Source: an uncultured Flavobacteriaceae bacterium (GTDB lineage Bacteria; Bacteroidota; Bacteroidia; Flavobacteriales; Flavobacteriaceae). Taken from it: 64,000 bases of DNA. The notes under the pieces are model-generated. The model had not been told where the DNA came from. It was given only the letters and a program-made list of their open reading frames with translations, and searched no databases. Both the position numbers and the translations under genes were made by a program. How positions within the stretch are numbered: the stretch's first letter is position 1; every line of letters starts with the position of its first letter. The stretch is taken from assembly GCA_905381055.1 (NCBI GenBank), contig CAJPUR010000003.1, positions 97,339 to 161,338 of the forward strand, in the 5' to 3' direction. Below are positions 18,766 to 26,305 of the stretch, one piece after another.

Positions 18766-19227
18766 ATGAATTTAATAAATAGAGTCAATGAATTAAATTT
18801 AAAACTTCCCCCTGCACCTAAACCTGTTGGATTATATAAACCAATATTAGTTGTAGATAATTTTCTTTATGTTTCAGGCCAAGGGCCAATAAATCTTGAT
18901 GGATCACTAATTACTGGTAAAGTTGGTTCTCATCTTAATAAAAATGAAGCTAAAGTAGCTGCAAGGCAAGTTGGCCTTACAATGTTGTCTACTATTATAA
19001 CTAACTTCAAAAATTTTAGAAAAATTAAAAGAATTGTAAAAGTTTTTGGAATGGTAAATTCAGATAATAGTTTTACTGAACATCCATATGTAATAAATGG
19101 ATTTAGTGAATTGATGGCTGAAATATTTGGTAATAAAATGGGTATAGGAGTAAGAAGCGCCGTTGGGATGACTTTACCTCAAAATATTGCAGTTGAAATA
19201 GAAGCTCAATTTGAGATTAATACTTAA
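18766..19227 (+). CDS. RidA family protein (enamine/imine deaminase)
   Basis: RidA/YjgF family, which hydrolyses 2-aminoacrylate and other enamines or imines released by PLP enzymes. The catalytic arginine is R130 in GVRSAVGM and the partner glutamate aligns with E144 in VEIEAQF; YVSGQGP is the N-terminal signature. At 153 residues it belongs to the longer subgroup rather than the 128-residue RidA. Just 5 nt separate it from the PLP-enzyme gene, fitting a job in clearing that enzyme's enamine product. Confidence 0.9.
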   Translation: MNLINRVNELNLKLPPAPKPVGLYKPILVVDNFLYVSGQGPINLDGSLITGKVGSHLNKNEAKVAARQVGLTMLSTIITNFKNFRKIKRIVKVFGMVNSDNSFTEHPYVINGFSELMAEIFGNKMGIGVRSAVGMTLPQNIAVEIEAQFEINT

Positions 19228-19232
19228 ATTTT

Positions 19233-20357
19233 ATGACAAATAGAATTAAAAAAAAATGGTATGAGCTCTTAGATAGAGATCGGATAAGTACTCCTGGAAT
19301 ACTTGTTTCAGAAAAAAAAATAAAATCTAATATTAAGTCAATGATAGAAATCGCTGGAGACCCAATTAGACTATGGCCGCATATAAAAACTCATAAAATG
19401 TCAAAAATCATTGAACTTCAAATAAAAAATGGAATTGAAAAATTTAAATGTGCTACAATTGGTGAATTAGATATGTTAACCAAATTCAATATTAAAGAGA
19501 TTCTTTTGGCAAACCAATTATCTATTGAAAAAACAGAAAAATTTATTAAAATTCAAAAAAAATACCCAAAAATTAGGATGTCTACCCTAATTGATAATAA
19601 TACATCATTAAATTATTTTTCTGATCTAGCCAAAAAACATAAAACTAAAATAAATCTTTTAATAGATATTAATAATGGTATGAATAGAACAGGAATCAAA
19701 ATAAGTGAAAAAGTATTTAGGTTATTTGATAAGGTTTATAAAAACGCCTATCTCAATGTGATTGGAATTCATATCTATGATGGTCACATCAGAAACTTAT
19801 CTGAAAAAGAAAGAAAAACCAATAGCGACAAAGCCTTTAGGCCTATTTTGTCTTTTCAAAAGAAAATTGAAAGTAAATATAAAATTTCATTAATAATATT
19901 GGCTGGAGGATCACCTACATTTGTCGCTCATTCAAAAAGAAAAGGTGTTTTTTTAACTCCTGGAACCACACTTTTATGGGACGCTGGATATTCAAAAATA
20001 TGGCCAAATTCACCTTTTAAAATTGCTGCTGTTATTGTCTCAAGAATTATAAGTAAACCAAATAAAGATTTGTTATGTTTGGACTTAGGTCATAAATCTG
20101 TAGCTTCAGAAATGCCTCTGCCAAGAGTAATTATAAAAGGTCTTGAGAATTCAAAACATATAAGTCACAGTGAAGAGCATCTTGTTATAAAATCAAAAGA
20201 TTCAAATAAGTATAAGGTTGGAGACCTATTATTTTCTGTACCTTACCATATCTGTCCAACTATTATCAAATACAATAAAGTACAAGTAATTAAAAAATAC
20301 AAAATTAAAAAGCTATGGAATGTTGAAGCTAGAGACTACTTATTAAATAAAATTTAA
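19233..20357 (+). CDS. D-serine dehydratase / D-threonine aldolase-like PLP enzyme
   Basis: Fold-type III (alanine racemase-like) PLP enzyme of 374 residues. The PLP lysine is K52 in PHIKTHK. The C-terminal metal site reads H339-I-C341. From family knowledge, His-x-Cys is the zinc or metal site of eukaryotic-type D-serine dehydratase and D-threo-3-hydroxyaspartate dehydratase, whereas characterised D-threonine aldolase uses His-x-Asp. I therefore lean to a dehydratase. It sits between RidA (5-nt gap) and the M19 dipeptidase (no gap), which supports a dehydratase whose aminoacrylate-type product needs RidA. The exact substrate is not known. Confidence 0.85.
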   Translation: MTNRIKKKWYELLDRDRISTPGILVSEKKIKSNIKSMIEIAGDPIRLWPHIKTHKMSKIIELQIKNGIEKFKCATIGELDMLTKFNIKEILLANQLSIEKTEKFIKIQKKYPKIRMSTLIDNNTSLNYFSDLAKKHKTKINLLIDINNGMNRTGIKISEKVFRLFDKVYKNAYLNVIGIHIYDGHIRNLSEKERKTNSDKAFRPILSFQKKIESKYKISLIILAGGSPTFVAHSKRKGVFLTPGTTLLWDAGYSKIWPNSPFKIAAVIVSRIISKPNKDLLCLDLGHKSVASEMPLPRVIIKGLENSKHISHSEEHLVIKSKDSNKYKVGDLLFSVPYHICPTIIKYNKVQVIKKYKIKKLWNVEARDYLLNKI

Positions 20358-21425
20358 ATGAAATTTATTTTTGATGCACATCTTGACCTTTCGATGAACG
20401 CTCTTGAGTGGAACAGAGATCTGACTAGGCCATTAAAAGAAATTAATTCTAGAGAAAAATTTCTAAATGATAAACCTGACAGAGGAAATGCAACAGTTTG
20501 CTTACCTGAACTAAGAAATGGTAATATTGGATTGTGCGTAGCAACCCTAATCGCCAGATACGTGAAACCAAAAAATAAATTGCATGGATGGAACTCCCCA
20601 TACCAGGCATGGGCCCAAACTCAGGGACAATTATCTTGGTACAAAACAATGGAAGAAAAAGGCGAAATGATTCAAATAAAAAATCTTAGTGATTTAAATC
20701 AACATCTATCCTTATGGAAAGAAAATAAATTCAATCTACCTGTTGGATATATATTAAGCCTAGAAGGAGCTGATTCAATTTTGAGCATGGAACATCTAGA
20801 AATAATGTATGAAAATGGATTAAGAGCTATAGGGCCAGCACATTATGGTCCTGGGACATACGCTTTTGGAACTGATTCAGATGGTAAAATAGGTTTTAAA
20901 GGTAAAAAATTATTAAAAAAAATAGAAGAACTTAATCTAATCCTTGATGTTACTCACCTTTCAGATCAAAGTTTTTGGGAAAGTATTGATAATTTTAATG
21001 GTCCTATTTGGGCAAGCCATAGTAATTGCAGAGCTATTGTTCCAAATAAAAGGCAATTATCTGATAATCAATTAAGAGTCTTAATTTCAAAAGGAGCTAT
21101 AATTGGAATGGCTTTGGATGCTTGGATGATGGTACCAAATTGGAAAAGAGGAATTTCCAATCCGCTCAAAAGAGAGTTGTTTCTTGAAAAAATCTTTGAT
21201 CATATTGACCACATATGCCAATTAAGTGGAAATTCAGATCATGTAGGAATAGGCAGTGATCTGGATGGAGGCTTTGGAAAAGAACAATGCCCATGTGATA
21301 TTAATTCAATTGCTGATCTTCAAAAAATTAACTATATCCTTGATAATAGAGGATACAATAAAAAAGACATTAATAAAATTTTAAGCCAAAATTTTATTAA
21401 TTTTCTATTAAATACATTAGATTAA
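20358..21425 (+). CDS. Membrane dipeptidase, M19 family
   Basis: Renal-dipeptidase-type binuclear zinc enzyme, 355 residues. Metal ligands are seen as H8-x-D10 in DAHLDL, the bridging glutamate in LSLEGADS, and histidines in DVTHLSD and WASHSNCRA; the HVGIGSDLDGG segment is also typical. M19 enzymes cleave dipeptides and, unusually, accept D-residues at the C-terminal position. No signal peptide is visible, so it is probably cytoplasmic. The ATG directly follows the stop codon of the PLP-enzyme gene, so the two are coupled. Confidence 0.93.
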   Translation: MKFIFDAHLDLSMNALEWNRDLTRPLKEINSREKFLNDKPDRGNATVCLPELRNGNIGLCVATLIARYVKPKNKLHGWNSPYQAWAQTQGQLSWYKTMEEKGEMIQIKNLSDLNQHLSLWKENKFNLPVGYILSLEGADSILSMEHLEIMYENGLRAIGPAHYGPGTYAFGTDSDGKIGFKGKKLLKKIEELNLILDVTHLSDQSFWESIDNFNGPIWASHSNCRAIVPNKRQLSDNQLRVLISKGAIIGMALDAWMMVPNWKRGISNPLKRELFLEKIFDHIDHICQLSGNSDHVGIGSDLDGGFGKEQCPCDINSIADLQKINYILDNRGYNKKDINKILSQNFINFLLNTLD

Positions 21426-21461
21426 TAATATATGTTTATACAAATGTTGTTAGTACATATT

Positions 21462-21605
21462 TTAAGTTTTATTTTTGATTAAACCAATACCCATTGAAAT
21501 TGATCCAACTAATATTAAAAACTCTGAAAATGGAATTTTAATAATATAATATAGTAGAATTCCTAAAAGCGTGAGAAGTAATCCAATCCAATCCAAATGA
21601 TTCAT
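21462..21605 (-). CDS. Small membrane protein, 47 residues
   Basis: Short frame MNHLDWIGLLLTLLGILLYY... ending in GIGLIKNKT. Two hydrophobic segments (about 6-22 and 28-43) are separated by a short turn (KIPFSE), with a lysine-rich end: a plausible two-helix inner-membrane protein. It converges on the dipeptidase gene (36-nt gap) and its start overlaps the head-to-head start of the exported protein at 21597 by 9 nt. I do not recognise a family. The clean amphipathic pattern argues for a real gene, but proof would need conservation. Confidence 0.55.
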   Translation of the reverse strand: MNHLDWIGLLLTLLGILLYYIIKIPFSEFLILVGSISMGIGLIKNKT

Positions 21606-22046
21606 AAAAAATTTAACTTTTTAATAATAAATTTAAAAAAAATATTTTTTTTTAAATTGTTAATGATTTTATTTCCATCTTTAACAATGGGTCAAATTAA
21701 CAATAACAAACTATTCTTTGATGCATTAAAAAAGAAAAACGGTTTATATTTTAAATCAGATAAAAGAATACTTTATACTAACATTAAAAAAATAAATTCT
21801 TTTGATGAAAAATATAAAAACACCAATTTGACTTTAAATTTTATTATCAGAAATGAACTTCATACTGCAATTTTTGTTGATCAAAAAGAAAACTATTTAA
21901 AATCAATGGATGGATCAATTTTTAATTTTCCCAAAAGTCTTAATGCAAAACAATTAACTGATCATGTAATTAAAACAATTGGCAATATGCCTTATGGCTC
22001 AGAGGAAGTTAAGAAATTAAAAAAAAAAGCAAAAAGTGTTCCGTAG
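21597..22046 (+). CDS. Hypothetical exported protein
   Basis: 149 residues, no recognised family. The N-terminus is hydrophobic (LLMILFPSLTMGQ) and looks like a signal peptide; the start could be the ATG at 21597 or the internal one at 21663. The mature part is mixed and soluble-looking, with FDEKYKNTNLTLNF, KSMDGSIFNFPKSLNAKQ and MPYGSEEVKKL, and the composition is that of a coding gene. Its last 9 nt, including the stop codon, lie inside the oppositely oriented tRNA-Val gene. Confidence 0.55.
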   Translation: MIHKKFNFLIINLKKIFFFKLLMILFPSLTMGQINNNKLFFDALKKKNGLYFKSDKRILYTNIKKINSFDEKYKNTNLTLNFIIRNELHTAIFVDQKENYLKSMDGSIFNFPKSLNAKQLTDHVIKTIGNMPYGSEEVKKLKKKAKSVP

Positions 22047-22111
22047 TGGATTCGAACCACTGACCCCTGCCCTGTCAAGGCAGTGCTCTGAACCAACTGA
22101 GCTAACGGAAC
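22038..22111 (-). tRNA. tRNA-Val (anticodon GAC)
   Basis: 74-nt cloverleaf on the minus strand. The acceptor GTTCCGT pairs with ACGGAAC, the D-arm is GCTC/GAGC, the anticodon loop TTGACAG gives GAC, and the T-arm contains GGTTCGAATCC. CCA is not encoded. The plus-strand look of the loop suggests tRNA-Asp, but the T- and D-arm consensus sets the minus strand. Confidence 0.96.
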
Positions 22112-22166
22112 TTTTTTTAAATTTAAATAAAACATTGTAAAATATAAATTAAATTAATTAAAAATT

Positions 22167-22237
22167 AGCCCTGACAGGACTCGAACCTGTATCTAAAGTT
22201 TAGGAAACTTTTGTTCTATCCCTTGAACTACAGGGCT
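22167..22237 (-). tRNA. tRNA-Arg (anticodon CCT)
   Basis: 71-nt cloverleaf. The acceptor AGCCCTG pairs with CAGGGCT, the anticodon arm AAAGT-TTCCTAA-ACTTT gives CCT (reads AGG) and the T-arm is ACAGGTTCGAGTCCTGT. CCA is not encoded. It lies 55 nt upstream of tRNA-Val on the same strand, so the two are probably one transcript. Confidence 0.95.
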
Positions 22238-22331
22238 AAGTAAATCGATATTAAACAAATTCATTTTTTAGCAGTCAAAAGATTATAGATTTGATTATTT
22301 GTCCCTTTATTAAGATTAATAATTTGTAAAA

Positions 22332-22359
22332 AAAAATGCCCTTGGCCAAGGGCATTTTT
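22332..22359. terminator. Rho-independent terminator of the aconitase gene
   Basis: A 28-nt perfect palindrome centred on GCCCTTGGCCAAGGGC with A runs on one side and T runs on the other, so it works in both directions. It overlaps the aconitase stop codon and is the most GC-rich hairpin in the window. Confidence 0.9.
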
Positions 22360-24619
22360 AATTTTGTTTTTTAATCAAATTTAATGCTGAACCCTCTTTA
22401 AACCATTCTATCTGCTGATTATTGTATGAATGATTAGCAAAGACTATGTCTTTCTTGCCATTAGAGTGTATGATTTCAATAGTAATTTTTTTTGAAGGTT
22501 TAAACTTATCCAGATCAAAAAAATTAAAAGTATCATCCTCTTCGATTAAATCATAATCACTTTCATTTTCAAAAGTTAATCCTAACATCCCTTGCTTTTT
22601 TAAATTTGTTTCATGAATCCTCGCAAAGGATTTAACAAGAACAACTTTAACTCCTAAAAATCTGGGTTCCATTGCTGCATGCTCTCTTGATGAACCTTCC
22701 CCATAATTGTGATCCCCAACTACAATAGTATCAATATTTGCTTGTTTGTATTCTCTTTGAATATCAGGAACTCCACCATATTCTCCAGTTAGCTGATTTT
22801 TAATAAAATTAGATTGATCATTAAAATAATTAATCGCCCCTATTAAACAATTATTAGAGATATTATCCAAATGACCTCTATACCTTAGCCAAGGCCCAGC
22901 CATTGAAATATGATCGGTTGTACATTTACCTTTTGCTTTAATTAAAAGTTTCGCTCCAATAATATTAGATCCATCCCATTTTGGAAATGGGGTTAATAAT
23001 TGAAGTCTTTCTGATTTTTTATTAACTACAACCTCTACTTTCGATCCATCTATGGAAGGTTCAATGTATCCATTATCCTCATAGTCAAATCCTTTTGGGG
23101 GTAACTCTATTCCAGATGGAGGGTCAAGTTTAACTTCATTCCCTTCCTCATTTATAAGGGTATCATTAATTGGATTAAAATCTAATCTCCCAGAAATAGC
23201 AATTGCAGCAACCATTTCTGGTGAAGTAACAAAAGCGTGTGTATTTGGGTTTCCGTCAGCCCTTTTAGAAAAATTTCTGTTAAAAGAATGAACAATTGTA
23301 TTTTTTTCTTCTTTTTCAGATCCTACTCTATCCCACTGTCCGATACAAGGACCACAAGCATTAGTAAAAATTTTAGCGTCTAACTTAACAAAAGGGTCTA
23401 ATAAGCCATCCCTTTCAGCGGTATATCTTACTTGCTCTGAGCCAGGATTAATTCCAAAGTCAGCTCTAGTAATTAATTTTTTTTCAACAGCTTGATCAGC
23501 TATTGAAGAAGCTCTAGATAAATCCTCATAGGAAGAATTAGTACAAGATCCAATCAAACCCCACTCAACTTTTATTGGCCACCCATTATTTTTTGCTTTA
23601 TCCCTCATTTCAGAAACAGGTGTAGCCAAATCAGGAGTAAATGGACCATTTATGTGAGGGCTAAGAGTATTTAAATCTATTTCTATAACTTCATCAAAGT
23701 AAGAAAAAGGATCACTGTAAACTTCAGGATCTGCAGTAAGATGTTCTCTAATTTCGTTAGCAGCATCAGCTACATCATCTCTTCCCGTTGATCTTAAATA
23801 TCTTTCCATAGAATCATCATATCCAAAAGTAGATGTAGTTGCCCCTACCTCAGCTCCCATATTGCATATAGTTCCTTTTCCAGTACAAGACATTGATTTA
23901 GCACCATCTCCAAAATATTCAATAATAGCTCCAGTCCCACCCTTTACAGTTAATATTCCAGCAACCTTCAAAATTACATCTTTTGGAGAAGCCCATCCAT
24001 TTAATTCACCTGTCAGTTTAACCCCAATTAATTTAGGAAATTTCAACTCCCAAGGCATATCTGCCATGACATCTACAGCGTCAGCACCTCCAACTCCAAT
24101 AGCCAACATACCTAATCCCCCAGCATTTACAGTATGAGAATCCGTACCAATCATCATTCCTCCAGGGAAAGCATAGTTTTCTAAAACAACCTGATGAATA
24201 ATTCCTGCCCCCGGTTTCCAAAATCCAATCCCGTATTTATTTGAAACAGATTCAAGAAAATCAAAAACCTCTGAACTGGAAGAATTAGCAGATTTAAGAT
24301 CAATTTTAGCGCCTTCCTTAGCTTGAATCAAGTGATCACAATGAACTGTTGTAGGAACAGCAACTTTTGACTTTCCAGCTTGCATAAATTGTAATAAAGC
24401 CATTTGAGCAGTAGCATCTTGACAAGCAATCCTATCAGGCCTAAAATCTACATAATCTTCTCCTCTTTTATAACTTTTTTTTAAATTGGAATCCCAAAGA
24501 TGGGAATATAATATTTTCTCACTAGAAGTTAAGGGACGATTTAAGATTTTTTTCGCAGATATTACACTATTTTCAATTTTAGCATAAAAAGATTTAATCA
24601 TTTTAAAATCAAAAGCCAT
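22358..24619 (-). CDS. acnA: Aconitate hydratase
   Basis: Tricarboxylic acid cycle enzyme interconverting citrate and isocitrate through a 4Fe-4S cluster. The cluster cysteines are in GSCTNSSY and NACGPCIGQ; the swivel-domain motif [16 protein letters not shown] is intact. The 753 residues match the mitochondrial-like aconitase used by Bacteroidota. The ATG begins [11 protein letters not shown] strong terminator overlaps the stop. The symbol is by convention; the type could also be labelled acn. Confidence 0.97.
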   Translation of the reverse strand: MAFDFKMIKSFYAKIENSVISAKKILNRPLTSSEKILYSHLWDSNLKKSYKRGEDYVDFRPDRIACQDATAQMALLQFMQAGKSKVAVPTTVHCDHLIQAKEGAKIDLKSANSSSSEVFDFLESVSNKYGIGFWKPGAGIIHQVVLENYAFPGGMMIGTDSHTVNAGGLGMLAIGVGGADAVDVMADMPWELKFPKLIGVKLTGELNGWASPKDVILKVAGILTVKGGTGAIIEYFGDGAKSMSCTGKGTICNMGAEVGATTSTFGYDDSMERYLRSTGRDDVADAANEIREHLTADPEVYSDPFSYFDEVIEIDLNTLSPHINGPFTPDLATPVSEMRDKAKNNGWPIKVEWGLIGSCTNSSYEDLSRASSIADQAVEKKLITRADFGINPGSEQVRYTAERDGLLDPFVKLDAKIFTNACGPCIGQWDRVGSEKEEKNTIVHSFNRNFSKRADGNPNTHAFVTSPEMVAAIAISGRLDFNPINDTLINEEGNEVKLDPPSGIELPPKGFDYEDNGYIEPSIDGSKVEVVVNKKSERLQLLTPFPKWDGSNIIGAKLLIKAKGKCTTDHISMAGPWLRYRGHLDNISNNCLIGAINYFNDQSNFIKNQLTGEYGGVPDIQREYKQANIDTIVVGDHNYGEGSSREHAAMEPRFLGVKVVLVKSFARIHETNLKKQGMLGLTFENESDYDLIEEDDTFNFFDLDKFKPSKKITIEIIHSNGKKDIVFANHSYNNQQIEWFKEGSALNLIKKQN

Positions 24620-24714
24620 AATCTTTTTTTATTGTTATTTTAGTAAAATTACAAAATAAACCCAATGAAATTAACATATTTGATTAAAATAAATTAATCT
24701 TTAAATAAATACAA

Positions 24715-25332
24715 ATGAAGCATTTTACAAAAAAACAAATTAATGAGATGGACAAAATTTATAGATTAAATTTAATTAACAGTTGCACAGGCTATAAATC
24801 ATCAAATTTAATTGCCACTATATCAGATGAAGGTATTAATAATGTTGCAATTTTTAGTTCAATTACTCATCTAGGAAGTAATCCAGCTATGCTAGGATTT
24901 ATTTTAAGACCTAAAACTGTTCCAAGAGATACTTACAGAAATATTAAGTACAAAAAAAAATTTTCAGTTAATCACGTACACTATTCACAAATTAGAGATG
25001 CTCACCATACAAGTGCTAAATATACATCTGAAATATCTGAATTTGAAAAAACTGAATTAACCGAAGAATATAAATTTGATAAAGATTTACCATTTGTTAA
25101 AAATTCTCCTGTTCAAATAGAATGTAAATATTTAAATGAATACGAAATAAAAGAAAATGGTACTTTACTGATAGTTGCATCAATTGAAAATATATTTGTG
25201 TACGAGAATATGCTACTTGAAGACGGCATGATACAGCTTGATAAAGGTGGAGTTACAGCAATAAACGGGCTTGATTGCTATTCTTTACCAAAAAAGATAG
25301 AAAGATTTCCATACGCAAGACCCAAAAAATAA
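24715..25332 (+). CDS. Flavin reductase family protein
   Basis: FMN-binding split-barrel protein of 205 residues, similar to NADH:flavin oxidoreductases. It shows the pattern GYKSSNLIATIS followed by NVAIFSSITHLGSNPAMLGFIL and the later FSVNHVH, which matches the flavin-binding region of this family. The reaction partner is unknown. The O-methyltransferase gene follows after 6 nt. It is divergent from aconitase. Confidence 0.85.
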   Translation: MKHFTKKQINEMDKIYRLNLINSCTGYKSSNLIATISDEGINNVAIFSSITHLGSNPAMLGFILRPKTVPRDTYRNIKYKKKFSVNHVHYSQIRDAHHTSAKYTSEISEFEKTELTEEYKFDKDLPFVKNSPVQIECKYLNEYEIKENGTLLIVASIENIFVYENMLLEDGMIQLDKGGVTAINGLDCYSLPKKIERFPYARPKK

Positions 25333-25338
25333 AAAATT

Positions 25339-25974
25339 ATGAATTTTATTAATGATGAAATAATAAATTATGCAAACGATCATTCAGAATCTGAACCAAT
25401 TTTATTAAAAAACCTTTACAGAGAGACTAATCTGGAGGTATTAAACCCCAGAATGATATCTAGTCCATTACAAGGAAGGCTATTAAGTTTTTTATCTAAA
25501 TTAATTAATCCAAAAAATATTTTAGAAATAGGTACTTATACTGGATATTCGGCTTTATGTCTGTGCGAAGGACTAAAAAAAAATGGAGTGATTCATACTG
25601 TAGACAAAAATGAGGAGCTTTCTAAAATTCAAAAAAAATATTTTAATCGATCTATTTTTAAAAGTCAAATAATCCAACATTTTGGAAATGCTAAAAATAT
25701 AATTCCAAAATTAAATATTGATTTTGATTTAATTTTCATAGATGCTGACAAAGAAAATTATATTAAATATTTTGATTTAGTAGTTCCAAAATTAAAATCT
25801 GGAGGTTTATTAATTACAGATAATGTCTTATGGAGTGGAAAGGTCCTTTCAGAGGATAACGATAATGAAACGAAAATTATAAAAAAATATAATACCCTAA
25901 TAAAGAACGATACAAGACTTAAATCCTTAATGCTTCCCATAAGAGACGGTTTGACTTTAAGTTTGAAAAACTAA
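25339..25974 (+). CDS. Class I SAM-dependent O-methyltransferase
   Basis: 211-residue member of the catechol/caffeoyl-CoA O-methyltransferase-like family. The SAM motif is EIGTYTGYSALCL, then the acidic residue in HTVDKNEE and the catalytic metal segment IFIDADKENY, with TDNVLWSG further on. The natural acceptor is not known. It shares an operon with the flavin reductase and overlaps the convergent tatA gene by 4 nt. Confidence 0.9.
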   Translation: MNFINDEIINYANDHSESEPILLKNLYRETNLEVLNPRMISSPLQGRLLSFLSKLINPKNILEIGTYTGYSALCLCEGLKKNGVIHTVDKNEELSKIQKKYFNRSIFKSQIIQHFGNAKNIIPKLNIDFDLIFIDADKENYIKYFDLVVPKLKSGGLLITDNVLWSGKVLSEDNDNETKIIKKYNTLIKNDTRLKSLMLPIRDGLTLSLKN

Positions 25975-26240
25975 AACTTTCTTTTTACAGAATCAGTCAT
26001 TTCATCAAATCCATCTTTAACTTCATCTAACTCCTCTTTAAATTCGTCAACTATCTTATCTGTTGGATTTTCAATGTCAGTTGAATTTTGAATCTCAGAT
26101 TTTATATCATTTGTAGCTTGTTTGACCTGATTTATTCCTTTAGCTAGACCCTTAGCAATAGAAGGTATTTTGTCCGCCCCAAATAAAAGCAAAACAATAA
26201 AAAAAACAAATATTATTTCAGCACCACTTATAAAAAACAT
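25971..26240 (-). CDS. tatA: Sec-independent protein translocase TatA/TatE subunit
   Basis: 89-residue protein with one N-terminal membrane helix (about 6-20, IIFVFFIVLLLFGADKIP), the FG motif at the hinge, and an amphipathic helix GLAKGINQVKQA, followed by a charged tail. It forms the pore part of twin-arginine translocation of folded proteins. tatC is not in the window. Its 3' end overlaps that of the O-methyltransferase gene. Confidence 0.92.
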   Translation of the reverse strand: MFFISGAEIIFVFFIVLLLFGADKIPSIAKGLAKGINQVKQATNDIKSEIQNSTDIENPTDKIVDEFKEELDEVKDGFDEMTDSVKRKF

Positions 26241-26305
26241 TATTTTTTTTTTATAAATATAATAAGGTTTTGACTTTTTAAAAAATCGTAAATAAAATAA
26301 GATAA

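Noticed and set aside
22038..22111. Reading the first tRNA as tRNA-Asp from the visible GTC
   Set aside because: The GTC is on the plus strand; the D- and T-arm consensus place the tRNA on the minus strand with anticodon GAC (Val).
22332..22359. Palindrome as a recombination or attachment site
   Set aside because: It is beside tRNA genes, but no integrase or duplicate is seen and flanking A/T runs fit a terminator.
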